From positions 62,001 through 126,000 of the forward strand of contig JBBRSD010000001.1 of assembly GCA_038245725.1 (NCBI GenBank): 64,000 nt of DNA, in the 5' to 3' direction. The notes beneath the pieces are model-generated. The model was not told where the DNA came from. It did not search any database and saw only the letters and a program-made list of their open reading frames with translations. This DNA comes from JBBRSD01 sp038245725 (GTDB lineage: Bacteria > Actinomycetota > Coriobacteriia > Anaerosomatales > JAAXUF01). The position numbers and the translations under genes are program-made. Positions 16,646 through 24,216 of this stretch are shown here, piece after piece (position 1 is the first letter of the stretch; every line of letters begins with the position of its first letter).

Positions 16646-17122
16646 TTGAGCAACGTGCTTATGACCTCTCCTGAGAGATGCATCGGATGCAAGAAATGCG
16701 TGCGTGCGTGCGCACTCGAGCACGGCGGGGTCTTTCGGCCCGAGGCGTCGCGGGTACAGGTGTTCACCTGGAAGGACGAGGCGGGGCGTTCCTCGGCGTC
16801 GATGCAGTGCCAGCAGTGCGCTGACGCGGAGTGCGTCAAGGTCTGCCCCACCGGGGCGATGCGCCATGGACCGGCTGGCTCCCATCTCGTCGAGTTCGAC
16901 CCGGAGGCGTGCATCGACTGCAGGCTTTGCGTCGAGGCCTGCTCGTTCGGGTGCGTGCACTTCGATGAGGTCGCCTGCGAGATCGCCAAGTGCGACACGT
17001 GCTCCGGCCACCCCAAGTGCGTGGAGGCGTGCCCGAAGCAGGCGGTCGAGTTCCTCGAGGCCGATGCGGCCGTGCTCGCGCGCAAGCGCGAACGCGACGA
17101 ACTCCTCACGAGAGGCTGGTGA
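16646..17122 (+). CDS. Four-cluster ferredoxin subunit (HycB/CooF/HydN type)
   Basis: 158 residues from a TTG with GAGGAGGGG upstream. Four cysteine motifs for [4Fe-4S] clusters: CIGCKKCVRAC, CQQCADAECVKVCP, CIDCRLCVEAC and CDTCSGHPKCVEACP. This spacing is usual for the electron-transfer subunit that feeds group 4 hydrogenases or FHL complexes. It would pass electrons to the hydrogenase encoded next, though a formate or CO dehydrogenase partner is not in the window. Its stop codon lies in the same frame as the next gene. Confidence 0.9.
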   Translation: MSNVLMTSPERCIGCKKCVRACALEHGGVFRPEASRVQVFTWKDEAGRSSASMQCQQCADAECVKVCPTGAMRHGPAGSHLVEFDPEACIDCRLCVEACSFGCVHFDEVACEIAKCDTCSGHPKCVEACPKQAVEFLEADAAVLARKRERDELLTRGW

Positions 17123-17188
17123 GCAACCACGGTTCTCCAGCCCGACACCCTCGCTGCTCTGCCGATCGGCATCCTGCTTCTCGGCGCG

Positions 17189-20100
17189 GTGTCTCAAGGA
17201 CTGCTTTCGCGTGCGCTCACGAGCAAGGCGAAGGGGTGGCTGGCCCTCGCGTTCGCCGTGGCAGCGCTCTGCTCGGTGGTCGCCCTGTGGCCCCAGGTTT
17301 ACTGCGGTCTTCCCATCGACGTATCACTCGCCGCGTTCGATGGCCCGATCGGGCTGACCTACCACGTCGACGGGCTGTCCCTGCTCTTCGCGCTCATGGG
17401 CACCGGCATCGGCTCGGCGGTGCTGCTGTACTCCGTGAGCTACATGGCCGAGGACCCGTCGGCGACGCGCTTCTATGTGCTCATGCAGATCTTCATCGCA
17501 GGACTCGTCAACCTGGTTTTCTCGGCTGATCTTCTGCTGCTGTACGTGAGCTGGGAGGTCGTCGGCGTCTGCTCGTTCCTGCTCGTGGGCTTCTGGTACA
17601 CGCGCGACGATGCCGCGGCGGGCGCTCGCAAGGTGCTCGTGATCACGCACATCGCCGGCTACGCGCTTCTCGGCGCCATTCTCGTGCTCTATGCGCGCAC
17701 CGGCACGACGCTGTGGACCGACCCCCGCATGACCGCTGCATTCACGACCGGCATCTTCGCGCTCATGCTCGTGGCCGCGATGGCGAAGTCGGTTCAGTTC
17801 CCGTTGCACACGTGGATCCCCTCGGCCATGGCGGCGCCGACTCCAGTGAGCTCGCTGCTGCACTCGGCGTGCTACGTGACCGCGGGCGTCTACCTGGTCG
17901 CCCGCATGCACTCGATCGGCGTGTGGCCGGCGGGCTGGCAGACCGTGGTCGTGTGGGTGGGAACCGTGACGATGGTCGTGGGCATTCTGTTCGCGATGAT
18001 CCAGTCCGACGCCAAGCGGCTGCTCGCGTTCTCGACCGTGAGCCAGCTCGGCTACATGATGCTGGGGCTGGGCCTCGGCACGCCGCTTGGCATCCTCGCC
18101 GGCCTCCTGCACCTCCTGAACCACGGCCTGTTCAAGGGCGGCCTCTTCCTGCTTGCGGGCGGCGTGCAGCACGCCACGGGGACGCGCGATATGGACAAGC
18201 TCGGAGGCCTGAAGCGCAGCATGCCGGTGACCACGGTGCTGTGGCTCGTCTTTGCAGCGTCGGTCGCGGGCGTTCCGCTCTTCAACGGCTTCGTGAGCAA
18301 GTGGCTCATCTACGTCGCCGCACTCGACGCAGGATTCGCCGCGCCGGCACTCATAGCGTGGATCGTGAGCATCATGACGATGTTCGTAATGCTGAAGGCG
18401 ACCACCGCGATCTTCTTCGGCGAAGACGGCAAGTGCTCCGCTTCGGCGCACGAGTCGCCGGCTCCGATGCTCGTGGGCTCGGGAGTGCTCGCAGTCGGAT
18501 GCGTCGTGCTGGGCATCGTTCCGCAGCTCGCGATCGTCTACGCGGTGGCCCCCGCGCTTGCCGGTGTGGGAATGACGTCGAACGTCGTCACGGGGTGGCT
18601 TGGCGTCTCGGCGCTCGGGAGCACGTTCTCCGCGACTGCCGGGCTCGTTCTCGCGCTCGCATCGATCCTCGTGGGCGGATCCACATACTGGCTGTTCGTG
18701 CGCCGGAAGGTGAGCAGCCCCGCGCCGGCGCACGCGTCCTTGGCCGCTGCCGGCGCTCCGTCGCTCCTCGTGCCGCTGGGCCCCACGCCGTGGGCGCTCC
18801 CCTCGGTCCCGCGTGCCCAGGCGGGGGCGTCTTCCGAGACGTTCTCGGGGGGCCTGCCGCTGTCGCTGGGTTGGCAGCTGCGCGCACACGATTTCTCGGT
18901 GCTGGTCGAGCGAGGCCTCGCCCCGTTCTTCGCGTGGGCCGATCCCGACCGCTACTGGCTGATCCTCTGGCATTTCACGCTGCGGGTGGCGGCTCTTCTC
19001 GGCCGCGTGAGCTGCTGGCTCGAGGACCGCGGCGTCGCGACGCTCGTTGTGGTCGCGGTCCTCATCGGAGGTGCCGCCGACCTCTTCTCGGGCGTTGCTC
19101 GCGTCGGCGGGAGCGCTCCGGGTGCCGCGCTGTCGTTGCTTCCGCTCGCGATTGCTGCGTCCGTGAGCTTCGTCGCGCTCCTTCTCTCACTGGGCGCAAG
19201 CGAGCTGACCCGTCGGCGCATCTGGTTCGGCGCCCCTGCCGGCGTGCTCGTGCTCGCCGGTCTGCTCAGCAACGTCGAGCTCGTCCGGTTGGCACTCGTC
19301 GAAAGCGCCGCCTTCACCGCGGTCGCGCTTCTCGTGGCGAGCGGAGTCGACCGCCGTGCGCGCAACGCTTACCTGCTCGCAGCGGCGCTGTCGGCCGGCG
19401 CGCAGGTGAGCGGCGTCCTGCTCCGCGACACGGCGCCCGCCGGTATCGTGCTCGCGCTGCTGCTGGTCGGTTTCTCCGTCAAGCTCGCGCTCGTGCCGGT
19501 CTACGTGTGGCTTCCCCGGGTCGCCGAGAAGACCCCTGCAGCCATCATCGGCCTCATCCTCGCCGTCGTCGACATCGTGGCGTTCGCCGAGCTGATCGAG
19601 CTCAGGCACGCCGCCGGCTGGCTCTTCACGCCCGCTTGGCCGTGGCTCGGCGTCGCGATGTTGTCAGCCGTGGGCGGCGCGGTGCTTGCGCTCTCAAGCA
19701 GGGGCGTGCGGCGCATGCTGGCGTTCTCGACGGTGGCCGGCGCCGGCTTCATCGTCTTGGCGGTGACGATGGGTGGAAGTGTCGGGCTCGACGGAGCGCT
19801 CAAGGCCGCCATCGGCGAGTCCCTCGGCGTCGCGCTCCTGTTCGCGTCACTCTCAAGCGTCGAGGCGAACGCGCCGCTGACGCTGGCGTCGCGCGGCGTG
19901 GCCCGGCACCGGCCGCTCGCGGCCGCAGGCTTTCTTCTCGGCGCGTTCACCGTGCTCGGGATCCCGCTCACCGCCGGGTTCGCCGGGCACTGGCGCGTGT
20001 ACGCGACCGCCTTGAGCGCGGGGCCGGGCTATCTTGCGCTGCTCTTCCTCGCCACGATCCTGCTGGTGCTCGCGTTCGTTCGCGTGATCGCCCTGGTCTG

Positions 20101-20230
20101 GTGGGGTGGCGCCGATGAGACCGGAGCCGCCGAACCGGCGTGGGACGACGAGAGCGCTCCGCTCAACGGACCAATCGTCGTGCTCATGATGGCGGTCATC
20201 GTCGCCGGCGTGTTCCCGAGAATCCTGTGA
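17189..20230 (+). CDS. Fused double antiporter-like membrane subunit of energy-converting hydrogenase (NuoL + NuoN/M-like)
   Basis: 1013 residues from the GTG at 17189, but this start has no binding site. The in-frame codons just upstream (from about 17129) already encode a hydrophobic first helix, so the real start is probably there. The N-terminal module (about 1-480) is NuoL/MrpA-like: SWEVVGVCSFLLVGFW (conserved Glu), AKSVQFPLHTWIPSAM (pump Lys) and LLNHGLFKGGLFL. After a linker with extra helices a second module (about 640-1010) repeats the plan with VESAAFTA and FSVKLALVPVYVWLP. Both keep the Glu and Lys needed for ion movement. Standard Ech has one such subunit. Confidence 0.88.
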   Translation: MSQGLLSRALTSKAKGWLALAFAVAALCSVVALWPQVYCGLPIDVSLAAFDGPIGLTYHVDGLSLLFALMGTGIGSAVLLYSVSYMAEDPSATRFYVLMQIFIAGLVNLVFSADLLLLYVSWEVVGVCSFLLVGFWYTRDDAAAGARKVLVITHIAGYALLGAILVLYARTGTTLWTDPRMTAAFTTGIFALMLVAAMAKSVQFPLHTWIPSAMAAPTPVSSLLHSACYVTAGVYLVARMHSIGVWPAGWQTVVVWVGTVTMVVGILFAMIQSDAKRLLAFSTVSQLGYMMLGLGLGTPLGILAGLLHLLNHGLFKGGLFLLAGGVQHATGTRDMDKLGGLKRSMPVTTVLWLVFAASVAGVPLFNGFVSKWLIYVAALDAGFAAPALIAWIVSIMTMFVMLKATTAIFFGEDGKCSASAHESPAPMLVGSGVLAVGCVVLGIVPQLAIVYAVAPALAGVGMTSNVVTGWLGVSALGSTFSATAGLVLALASILVGGSTYWLFVRRKVSSPAPAHASLAAAGAPSLLVPLGPTPWALPSVPRAQAGASSETFSGGLPLSLGWQLRAHDFSVLVERGLAPFFAWADPDRYWLILWHFTLRVAALLGRVSCWLEDRGVATLVVVAVLIGGAADLFSGVARVGGSAPGAALSLLPLAIAASVSFVALLLSLGASELTRRRIWFGAPAGVLVLAGLLSNVELVRLALVESAAFTAVALLVASGVDRRARNAYLLAAALSAGAQVSGVLLRDTAPAGIVLALLLVGFSVKLALVPVYVWLPRVAEKTPAAIIGLILAVVDIVAFAELIELRHAAGWLFTPAWPWLGVAMLSAVGGAVLALSSRGVRRMLAFSTVAGAGFIVLAVTMGGSVGLDGALKAAIGESLGVALLFASLSSVEANAPLTLASRGVARHRPLAAAGFLLGAFTVLGIPLTAGFAGHWRVYATALSAGPGYLALLFLATILLVLAFVRVIALVWWGGADETGAAEPAWDDESAPLNGPIVVLMMAVIVAGVFPRIL

Positions 20231-20245
20231 GGGGGTGACGTTGCA

Positions 20246-20746
20246 GTGAAGATTATCGACTCTCTCGTGAGCATCGCGCGCCGCAGGTCACCATGGCTGT
20301 TTCACGTGGATACCGGGAGCTGCAACGGCTGCGACATCGAGCTCATCGCGTGCCTGTGTCCGCGCTACGATGTCGAGCAGCTCGGCATCCTGCTCCAAGC
20401 CAGCCCGCGCCATGCCGACATCCTCGTGATCTCAGGCCCGGTGACGCGCACGTCGGCCGAGGCTGTGCAGCGCGTCTACGAGCAGGTTCCCCATCCCAAG
20501 GCCGTGGTCGCCATAGGCACATGCCCCTCGAGCGGCAACGTCTTCGCGGGTTCGCCGGTCATCGTGGGACCGCTCGATCGCGTGATCCCCGTCGACGTCT
20601 ACGTTCCGGGGTGCCCGCCTCGCCCCGACGCCATCATCGAGGGCATCGCGCAGGCGATGGCGATCCTCTCGGGAGCTTCGCCCCGCCCTGTCGCGGCAGA
20701 ACGCGCGCCCGCCATCGCTGCGGCCCCGACTGAGGTCGCGCCGTGA
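20246..20746 (+). CDS. [NiFe]-hydrogenase small subunit, group 4 (EchC/NuoB-like)
   Basis: 166 residues, GTG start after GAGGGGGTGA. Contains the proximal [4Fe-4S] ligands: GSCNGCDIE (Cys26, Cys29), GTCPSSG (Cys93) and PGCPPRPD (Cys123). It sits between the membrane arm and the catalytic large subunit and carries electrons from the ferredoxin-like subunit to the Ni-Fe site. The stop overlaps the next gene's GTG (GTGA). Confidence 0.93.
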   Translation: MKIIDSLVSIARRRSPWLFHVDTGSCNGCDIELIACLCPRYDVEQLGILLQASPRHADILVISGPVTRTSAEAVQRVYEQVPHPKAVVAIGTCPSSGNVFAGSPVIVGPLDRVIPVDVYVPGCPPRPDAIIEGIAQAMAILSGASPRPVAAERAPAIAAAPTEVAP

Positions 20747-21666
20747 TCGTAGTCTACGCACTCTTCCTGCTCCTCATCTTTCCGGGCGTGCTGTATGCGG
20801 CCCCGATGTCGTGGTTCATGGAGTGGCTCGAGCGCAAGATCGTCGCGCGCATGCACCGCCGCATAGGGCCGCCACTGTTCCAGCCGTTCTTCGACACCGT
20901 GAAGCTTCTTGCCAAGGAGCCCGTCGCCCGCACCCCGGTCCTCGGCGCGGTCATGACCGGCCTGCCGCTCGTCGCTCTCGGCGCGACCCTGGGCGCCATC
21001 GCCCTTCTGCCCGTCTTTCCCGAGCGCGGCGGCTTCCCCGGCGACCTCGTGCTGCTGGTCGCGCTGATCGAAGTGGGGCCGCTGTGCCTCGTGCTTGCGG
21101 GTTTCGCTTCGCGCTCGATCTACGGGAGCCTCGGCGCCACTCGCGAGGCGGTCCTCATGCTCGTCTACAACGTGGCGTTCCTCACGTCGCTGTTCGCCCT
21201 CGCCCTGTCTGCTCGAAGCTTCTCGCTTGCAGACATCGCGCTCGGCGTGCCGTGGCCGGTCCGTGCGCTCTCGCTGATCGGGCTCGGTCTGTGCATCCCC
21301 GTCAAGCTGCACCTCAACCCGTTCTCCGCCGCGAGCGCCGAGCAAGAGATCTACGCCGGCGCAATGACCGAGTACGACGGGCCGCGCTTCGCGCTGTGGG
21401 AGATCGCTCACGCGCTCGAGTGGGTCGCGCTGACGGGGCTGTGGGCGACTCTGGCGTTTCCCGTCGCCGGCGTCGCCTGGCCGATCCGGATTGCCGTCTT
21501 CGTCGCGATCTCGCTTGCGCTCGTGGTGCTTCTCTCGACGGTGGCCGCCGCCACGGCCCGCCTCAAGGTCGTGCAGGTCGTGAAGTGGTACTGGGTGTGG
21601 GGCGTGGGCTTCTCGGCAATCGCGCTCGCCACTGCGCTTGCGTATGCGGGCGGGGTGTTGACGTGA
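20743..21666 (+). CDS. Hydrogenase membrane anchor subunit (EchB/HycD/NuoH-like)
   Basis: 307 residues with about eight membrane helices. Family signatures are EWLERKIVARMHRRIGPPLFQPFFDTVKLLAKE near residues 26-58 and NPFSAASAEQEIYAGAMTEYDGPRFALWEIAHA near 190-222. These correspond to the NuoH surfaces that join the peripheral and membrane arms. GTG start overlapping the small-subunit stop, and its own stop overlaps the next GTG. Confidence 0.93.
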   Translation: MIVVYALFLLLIFPGVLYAAPMSWFMEWLERKIVARMHRRIGPPLFQPFFDTVKLLAKEPVARTPVLGAVMTGLPLVALGATLGAIALLPVFPERGGFPGDLVLLVALIEVGPLCLVLAGFASRSIYGSLGATREAVLMLVYNVAFLTSLFALALSARSFSLADIALGVPWPVRALSLIGLGLCIPVKLHLNPFSAASAEQEIYAGAMTEYDGPRFALWEIAHALEWVALTGLWATLAFPVAGVAWPIRIAVFVAISLALVVLLSTVAAATARLKVVQVVKWYWVWGVGFSAIALATALAYAGGVLT

Positions 21667-22199
21667 ACATCCTCGGCATGATCTCGAGGAACCTCGCGCG
21701 CGGCTCGGTGACCCTGCGGTTCCCCGACCGGCTCGCGCCGGCGCCCGAGTACCGCGGCCCCGTGACGGTGGATCCCGGGATCTGCATCTGCTGCGGGATC
21801 TGCTCGAACGTGTGCGTCTCAGGCGCGATCTTCGTGACTCGCGCGAGCGGCGGCTGCACGTGGGCGTACGACGTGGGGGCGTGCACGTTTTGCGGGCGCT
21901 GCTTCGACCACTGCCCGGTGGACGCGATCTCGCAGACCGAGAACCTGCCCCACGTGTATGCCACCTCACGCGCGCTCGCCGAGACGGTCGTCGTGCCTGC
22001 CGCCGTCTGCAGCGTCTGCGGCGGGCCGAGGAAGCCCGTCAACGTGAAGCTGCTCGGGCGTGCGTACGGGACGGTGACGCCAGAACTGCTCACGCGGATG
22101 AACATGTGCCCGGCGTGCCGCGCCGAGGCGGCAGCCTCCCAGATCAGTGATGCGAGCAAAGCCGAGAGCGTGCCTGAAGGGGATACCGATGCAAGCTGA
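21663..22199 (+). CDS. Two-cluster ferredoxin subunit with extra C-terminal CxxC pair (HycF/NuoI-like)
   Basis: 178 residues from the GTG overlapping the nuoH-like stop. Two [4Fe-4S] motifs, CICCGICSNVC and CTFCGRCFDHCP, are followed by a tail with CSVCG and, about 35 residues later, CPAC. The tail could bind zinc or another metal and recalls HycF/HyfH of formate hydrogenlyase more than plain NuoI. It would wire the ferredoxin subunit to the small subunit. It overlaps the next gene by 11 bases. Confidence 0.9.
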   Translation: MNILGMISRNLARGSVTLRFPDRLAPAPEYRGPVTVDPGICICCGICSNVCVSGAIFVTRASGGCTWAYDVGACTFCGRCFDHCPVDAISQTENLPHVYATSRALAETVVVPAAVCSVCGGPRKPVNVKLLGRAYGTVTPELLTRMNMCPACRAEAAASQISDASKAESVPEGDTDAS

Positions 22200-22659
22200 T
22201 GCGATTATCACGCTGCTCGCGCCGGGCCTGGTGCCGACGAAGCAGACCGACGGCGTGTGGATGTACGCTCCCGAGCTCGACGTCCGCGCCATGGCGTTTC
22301 TGATGGTGGGGGAGGAGAAGCGCTTCGTAACGATCACCGCTCAGCCGGCCGAGGCCGGACGGCATCGGCTCATCTACCACTGGGATGTCGACGGCTTGCT
22401 GGTGAACTTCTCGACCGAGGTCGCGGACGGTCGTGCTGTGAGCATCGCCGACGTCTGCCCGGCCGCCGACTGGGCCGAGCGTGAGACGCGAGATTTCTAC
22501 GCCATCGAGTTCGAGGGCAGCACCGACCGGCGGCCACTGATGGTCCTTCCCGGCGACGAGCCCGGGTTCTTCAACCGCACCCGCGAAGCGGGCCACGACG
22601 CCGATCCCGCCAAGACGTCCTACCTCGACCACACCGCCGAGAAGGGCGGTGCGAAATGA
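22189..22659 (+). CDS. Hydrogenase NuoC-like subunit (EchD type)
   Basis: 156 residues from the ATG at 22189 with GAAGGGG upstream, beginning inside the end of the previous gene. The NuoC 30-kDa pattern is present: HWDVDGLLVNFSTEV, then SIADVCPAADWAERETRDFYAIEFEGSTDRRPLMV, where the ERE-xxDxx-GI/F core is typical. It is a structural subunit of the soluble arm. In formate hydrogenlyases this domain is fused to the large subunit; here it is separate, as in Ech. Confidence 0.9.
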   Translation: MQADAIITLLAPGLVPTKQTDGVWMYAPELDVRAMAFLMVGEEKRFVTITAQPAEAGRHRLIYHWDVDGLLVNFSTEVADGRAVSIADVCPAADWAERETRDFYAIEFEGSTDRRPLMVLPGDEPGFFNRTREAGHDADPAKTSYLDHTAEKGGAK

Positions 22660-23732
22660 GCCCCACCATCCCTATGGGGCCGTACCATCCCGCTCTCGAC
22701 GGGCCCTTCAAGATCGACGTGACGTGTGAAGGCGAGCTCATCTCCACGTCCGATATCCGCGTGGGCTTCAACTTCCGGGCTATCGAATGGCTCTCCGAGC
22801 GAAAGACCTACACCCAAGATGTCGCTCTGTTCGAGCGCGTCTGCGGCATCTGCTCCAACGTCCACACCCTGACGTTCTCGCGTGCCGTCGAGGCGATCGG
22901 CGGACTCGAAGTCCCCGAGCGCGCCCAGTACATCCGCGTGATCGTGGCTGAGGCCGAACGCCTCCACTCCCACCTCCTGTGGGCGGCGCTTGCGTGCAGC
23001 ATCATCGGCTTCAAGACGCTGTTCATGACCTGCATGGACCTTCGCGAGCACGTTCTGGACCTGCTCGAGAGCATATCGGGCAACCGCATCAACTACGCGA
23101 TGAACCGGCCCGGCGGCGTCAACCGCGACATCAAGGACCCAGCGGGAGTGATACGCGCTGTGCGCGCCATTGGCGCCACGGCGGGCAAGGAACTCATCCC
23201 GGTCCTGACGACCGACGTCACCGTGCGGGCACGGTGCTCCGGCGTGGGCGTGCTCACGCGCGGCGATGCCATCGCGTTCGGCGCCATCGGCCCCGTGGCC
23301 CGCGCCTCCGGAATCGACCAGGACATCCGGACCGCCGCGCCCTACGAGGCCTACGGGCGACTTTCCTTCGAGGTCCCCGTGCGACACGACGGTGACGTCT
23401 TCGCGCGCATCGTTGTCCGCTCGCTCGAGATCATCGAAAGCTGCAAGCTGATCGAGCAGGCGGTTGAGATGATGCCGGAAGGTCCGCTTCGCGGCGACAA
23501 CTTCCCGAAGATTCCCGAGGGTGAGGCGTGCGCGCGCATCGAGGGCCCGAGGGGTGAGGTCTTCTACTACGTCTGCTCGGACGGGTCTCAGACACCGGTG
23601 CGGGTGAAGGTGCGCACCCCCACGTTCATGACGATGCCGACGGTCCGCCCGATGCTTGTGGGCCAGACGCTGACCGATTTGAGCCTGATCCAGGCGTCGA
23701 TCGACCCGTGCTACTCGTGCACCGACCGCTAG
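22656..23732 (+). CDS. [NiFe]-hydrogenase large subunit, group 4 (EchE/NuoD-like)
   Basis: 358 residues. Both Ni-binding cysteine pairs are intact: RVCGICSNVH (Cys63, Cys66) and DPCYSCTDR (Cys352, Cys355). This makes it a true hydrogenase and not a complex I subunit, which lacks these residues. The protein ends two to three residues after the last Cys pair, so there is no C-terminal peptide for a maturation protease to remove. CooH and EchE are known for the same feature. It would evolve H2 from reduced ferredoxin while the membrane arm pumps ions. No hyp maturation genes are in the window. Confidence 0.95.
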   Translation: MSPTIPMGPYHPALDGPFKIDVTCEGELISTSDIRVGFNFRAIEWLSERKTYTQDVALFERVCGICSNVHTLTFSRAVEAIGGLEVPERAQYIRVIVAEAERLHSHLLWAALACSIIGFKTLFMTCMDLREHVLDLLESISGNRINYAMNRPGGVNRDIKDPAGVIRAVRAIGATAGKELIPVLTTDVTVRARCSGVGVLTRGDAIAFGAIGPVARASGIDQDIRTAAPYEAYGRLSFEVPVRHDGDVFARIVVRSLEIIESCKLIEQAVEMMPEGPLRGDNFPKIPEGEACARIEGPRGEVFYYVCSDGSQTPVRVKVRTPTFMTMPTVRPMLVGQTLTDLSLIQASIDPCYSCTDR

Positions 23733-23780
23733 TCGCGGGACCCCCGGCGCCGGCACCACCCGACCGGTCAGCGCCTATCA

Positions 23781-23825
23781 GTCGCACTTGCATCAACATC
23801 GCGGCATACTGCATACATGTGCGAC
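23781..23825 (+). promoter_or_regulatory. Putative promoter with inverted repeat before oraS
   Basis: GTCGCAC (23781-23787) and GTGCGAC (23819-23825) form an inverted repeat whose extended arms match at 10 of 13 positions. Between them lie TTGCAT (23788-23793) and CATACA (23812-23817) with 18-base spacing, a weak promoter fit. The gap follows the hydrogenase operon, so the ora genes may have their own control. Confidence 0.4.
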
Positions 23826-23853
23826 CGACGAGATTCGCTGAGGAGGCGTGAAC

Positions 23854-24216
23854 ATGGTTCGTGAGGACACGTTCGAGCATGCGCATCAGTACCTGTCGGG
23901 ACTCACCGACGAAGAGCTGCAGGTGCGTTTCTGGCATTTGACACAGGAGATCGTCGACCCGCTCGTCGAGCTTGCTCGGACGCACACGTCGCCGTCGATC
24001 GAGCGTAGCGTGCTCATGCGGATGGGCATCGACTCGCCCACATGCGTCGCAGTCGTGAGCGAGTGCGAGACGCGCGGGCTTCTCGGCCACGGGGCTGGGC
24101 ATGTGGTGCTCGTGTGCATGCGGGAGTGGGAATGCGACGCGCCTACCGCGGCCGCGCTGCTTGCGGAGGGCAAGGGCTGGAAGATAGCCGAGGCGAAGTG
24201 GGGGAGCGCGCGATGA
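23854..24216 (+). CDS. oraS: D-ornithine 4,5-aminomutase, small subunit
   Basis: 120 residues from the ATG at 23854, 7 bases after AGGAGG; a GTG at 23848 is too close to that site. Fits the OraS pattern: DEELQVRFWHLTQEIVDPLVELARTHTSPSIERSVLMRMG, SPTCVAVVSECETRGLLGHGAGHVVL and a C-terminal GKGWKIAEAKW. It supports the catalytic OraE subunit. The stop overlaps the oraE ATG. Confidence 0.92.
   Translation: MVREDTFEHAHQYLSGLTDEELQVRFWHLTQEIVDPLVELARTHTSPSIERSVLMRMGIDSPTCVAVVSECETRGLLGHGAGHVVLVCMREWECDAPTAAALLAEGKGWKIAEAKWGSAR

Noticed and set aside
17120..17122. Selenocysteine reading of the TGA between ferredoxin and antiporter
   Set aside because: No SECIS-like stem-loop was seen after the codon and ferredoxins of this type end here; kept only as a start-site puzzle.
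17324..18973. Minus-strand open frame of 549 codons under the antiporter gene
   Set aside because: Arg/His/Glu-rich antisense composition with no domain; the + strand encodes clear membrane helices.
17189..23732. Respiratory complex I
   Set aside because: The large subunit keeps both Ni-binding cysteine pairs and no nuoEFG-type NADH module is present.
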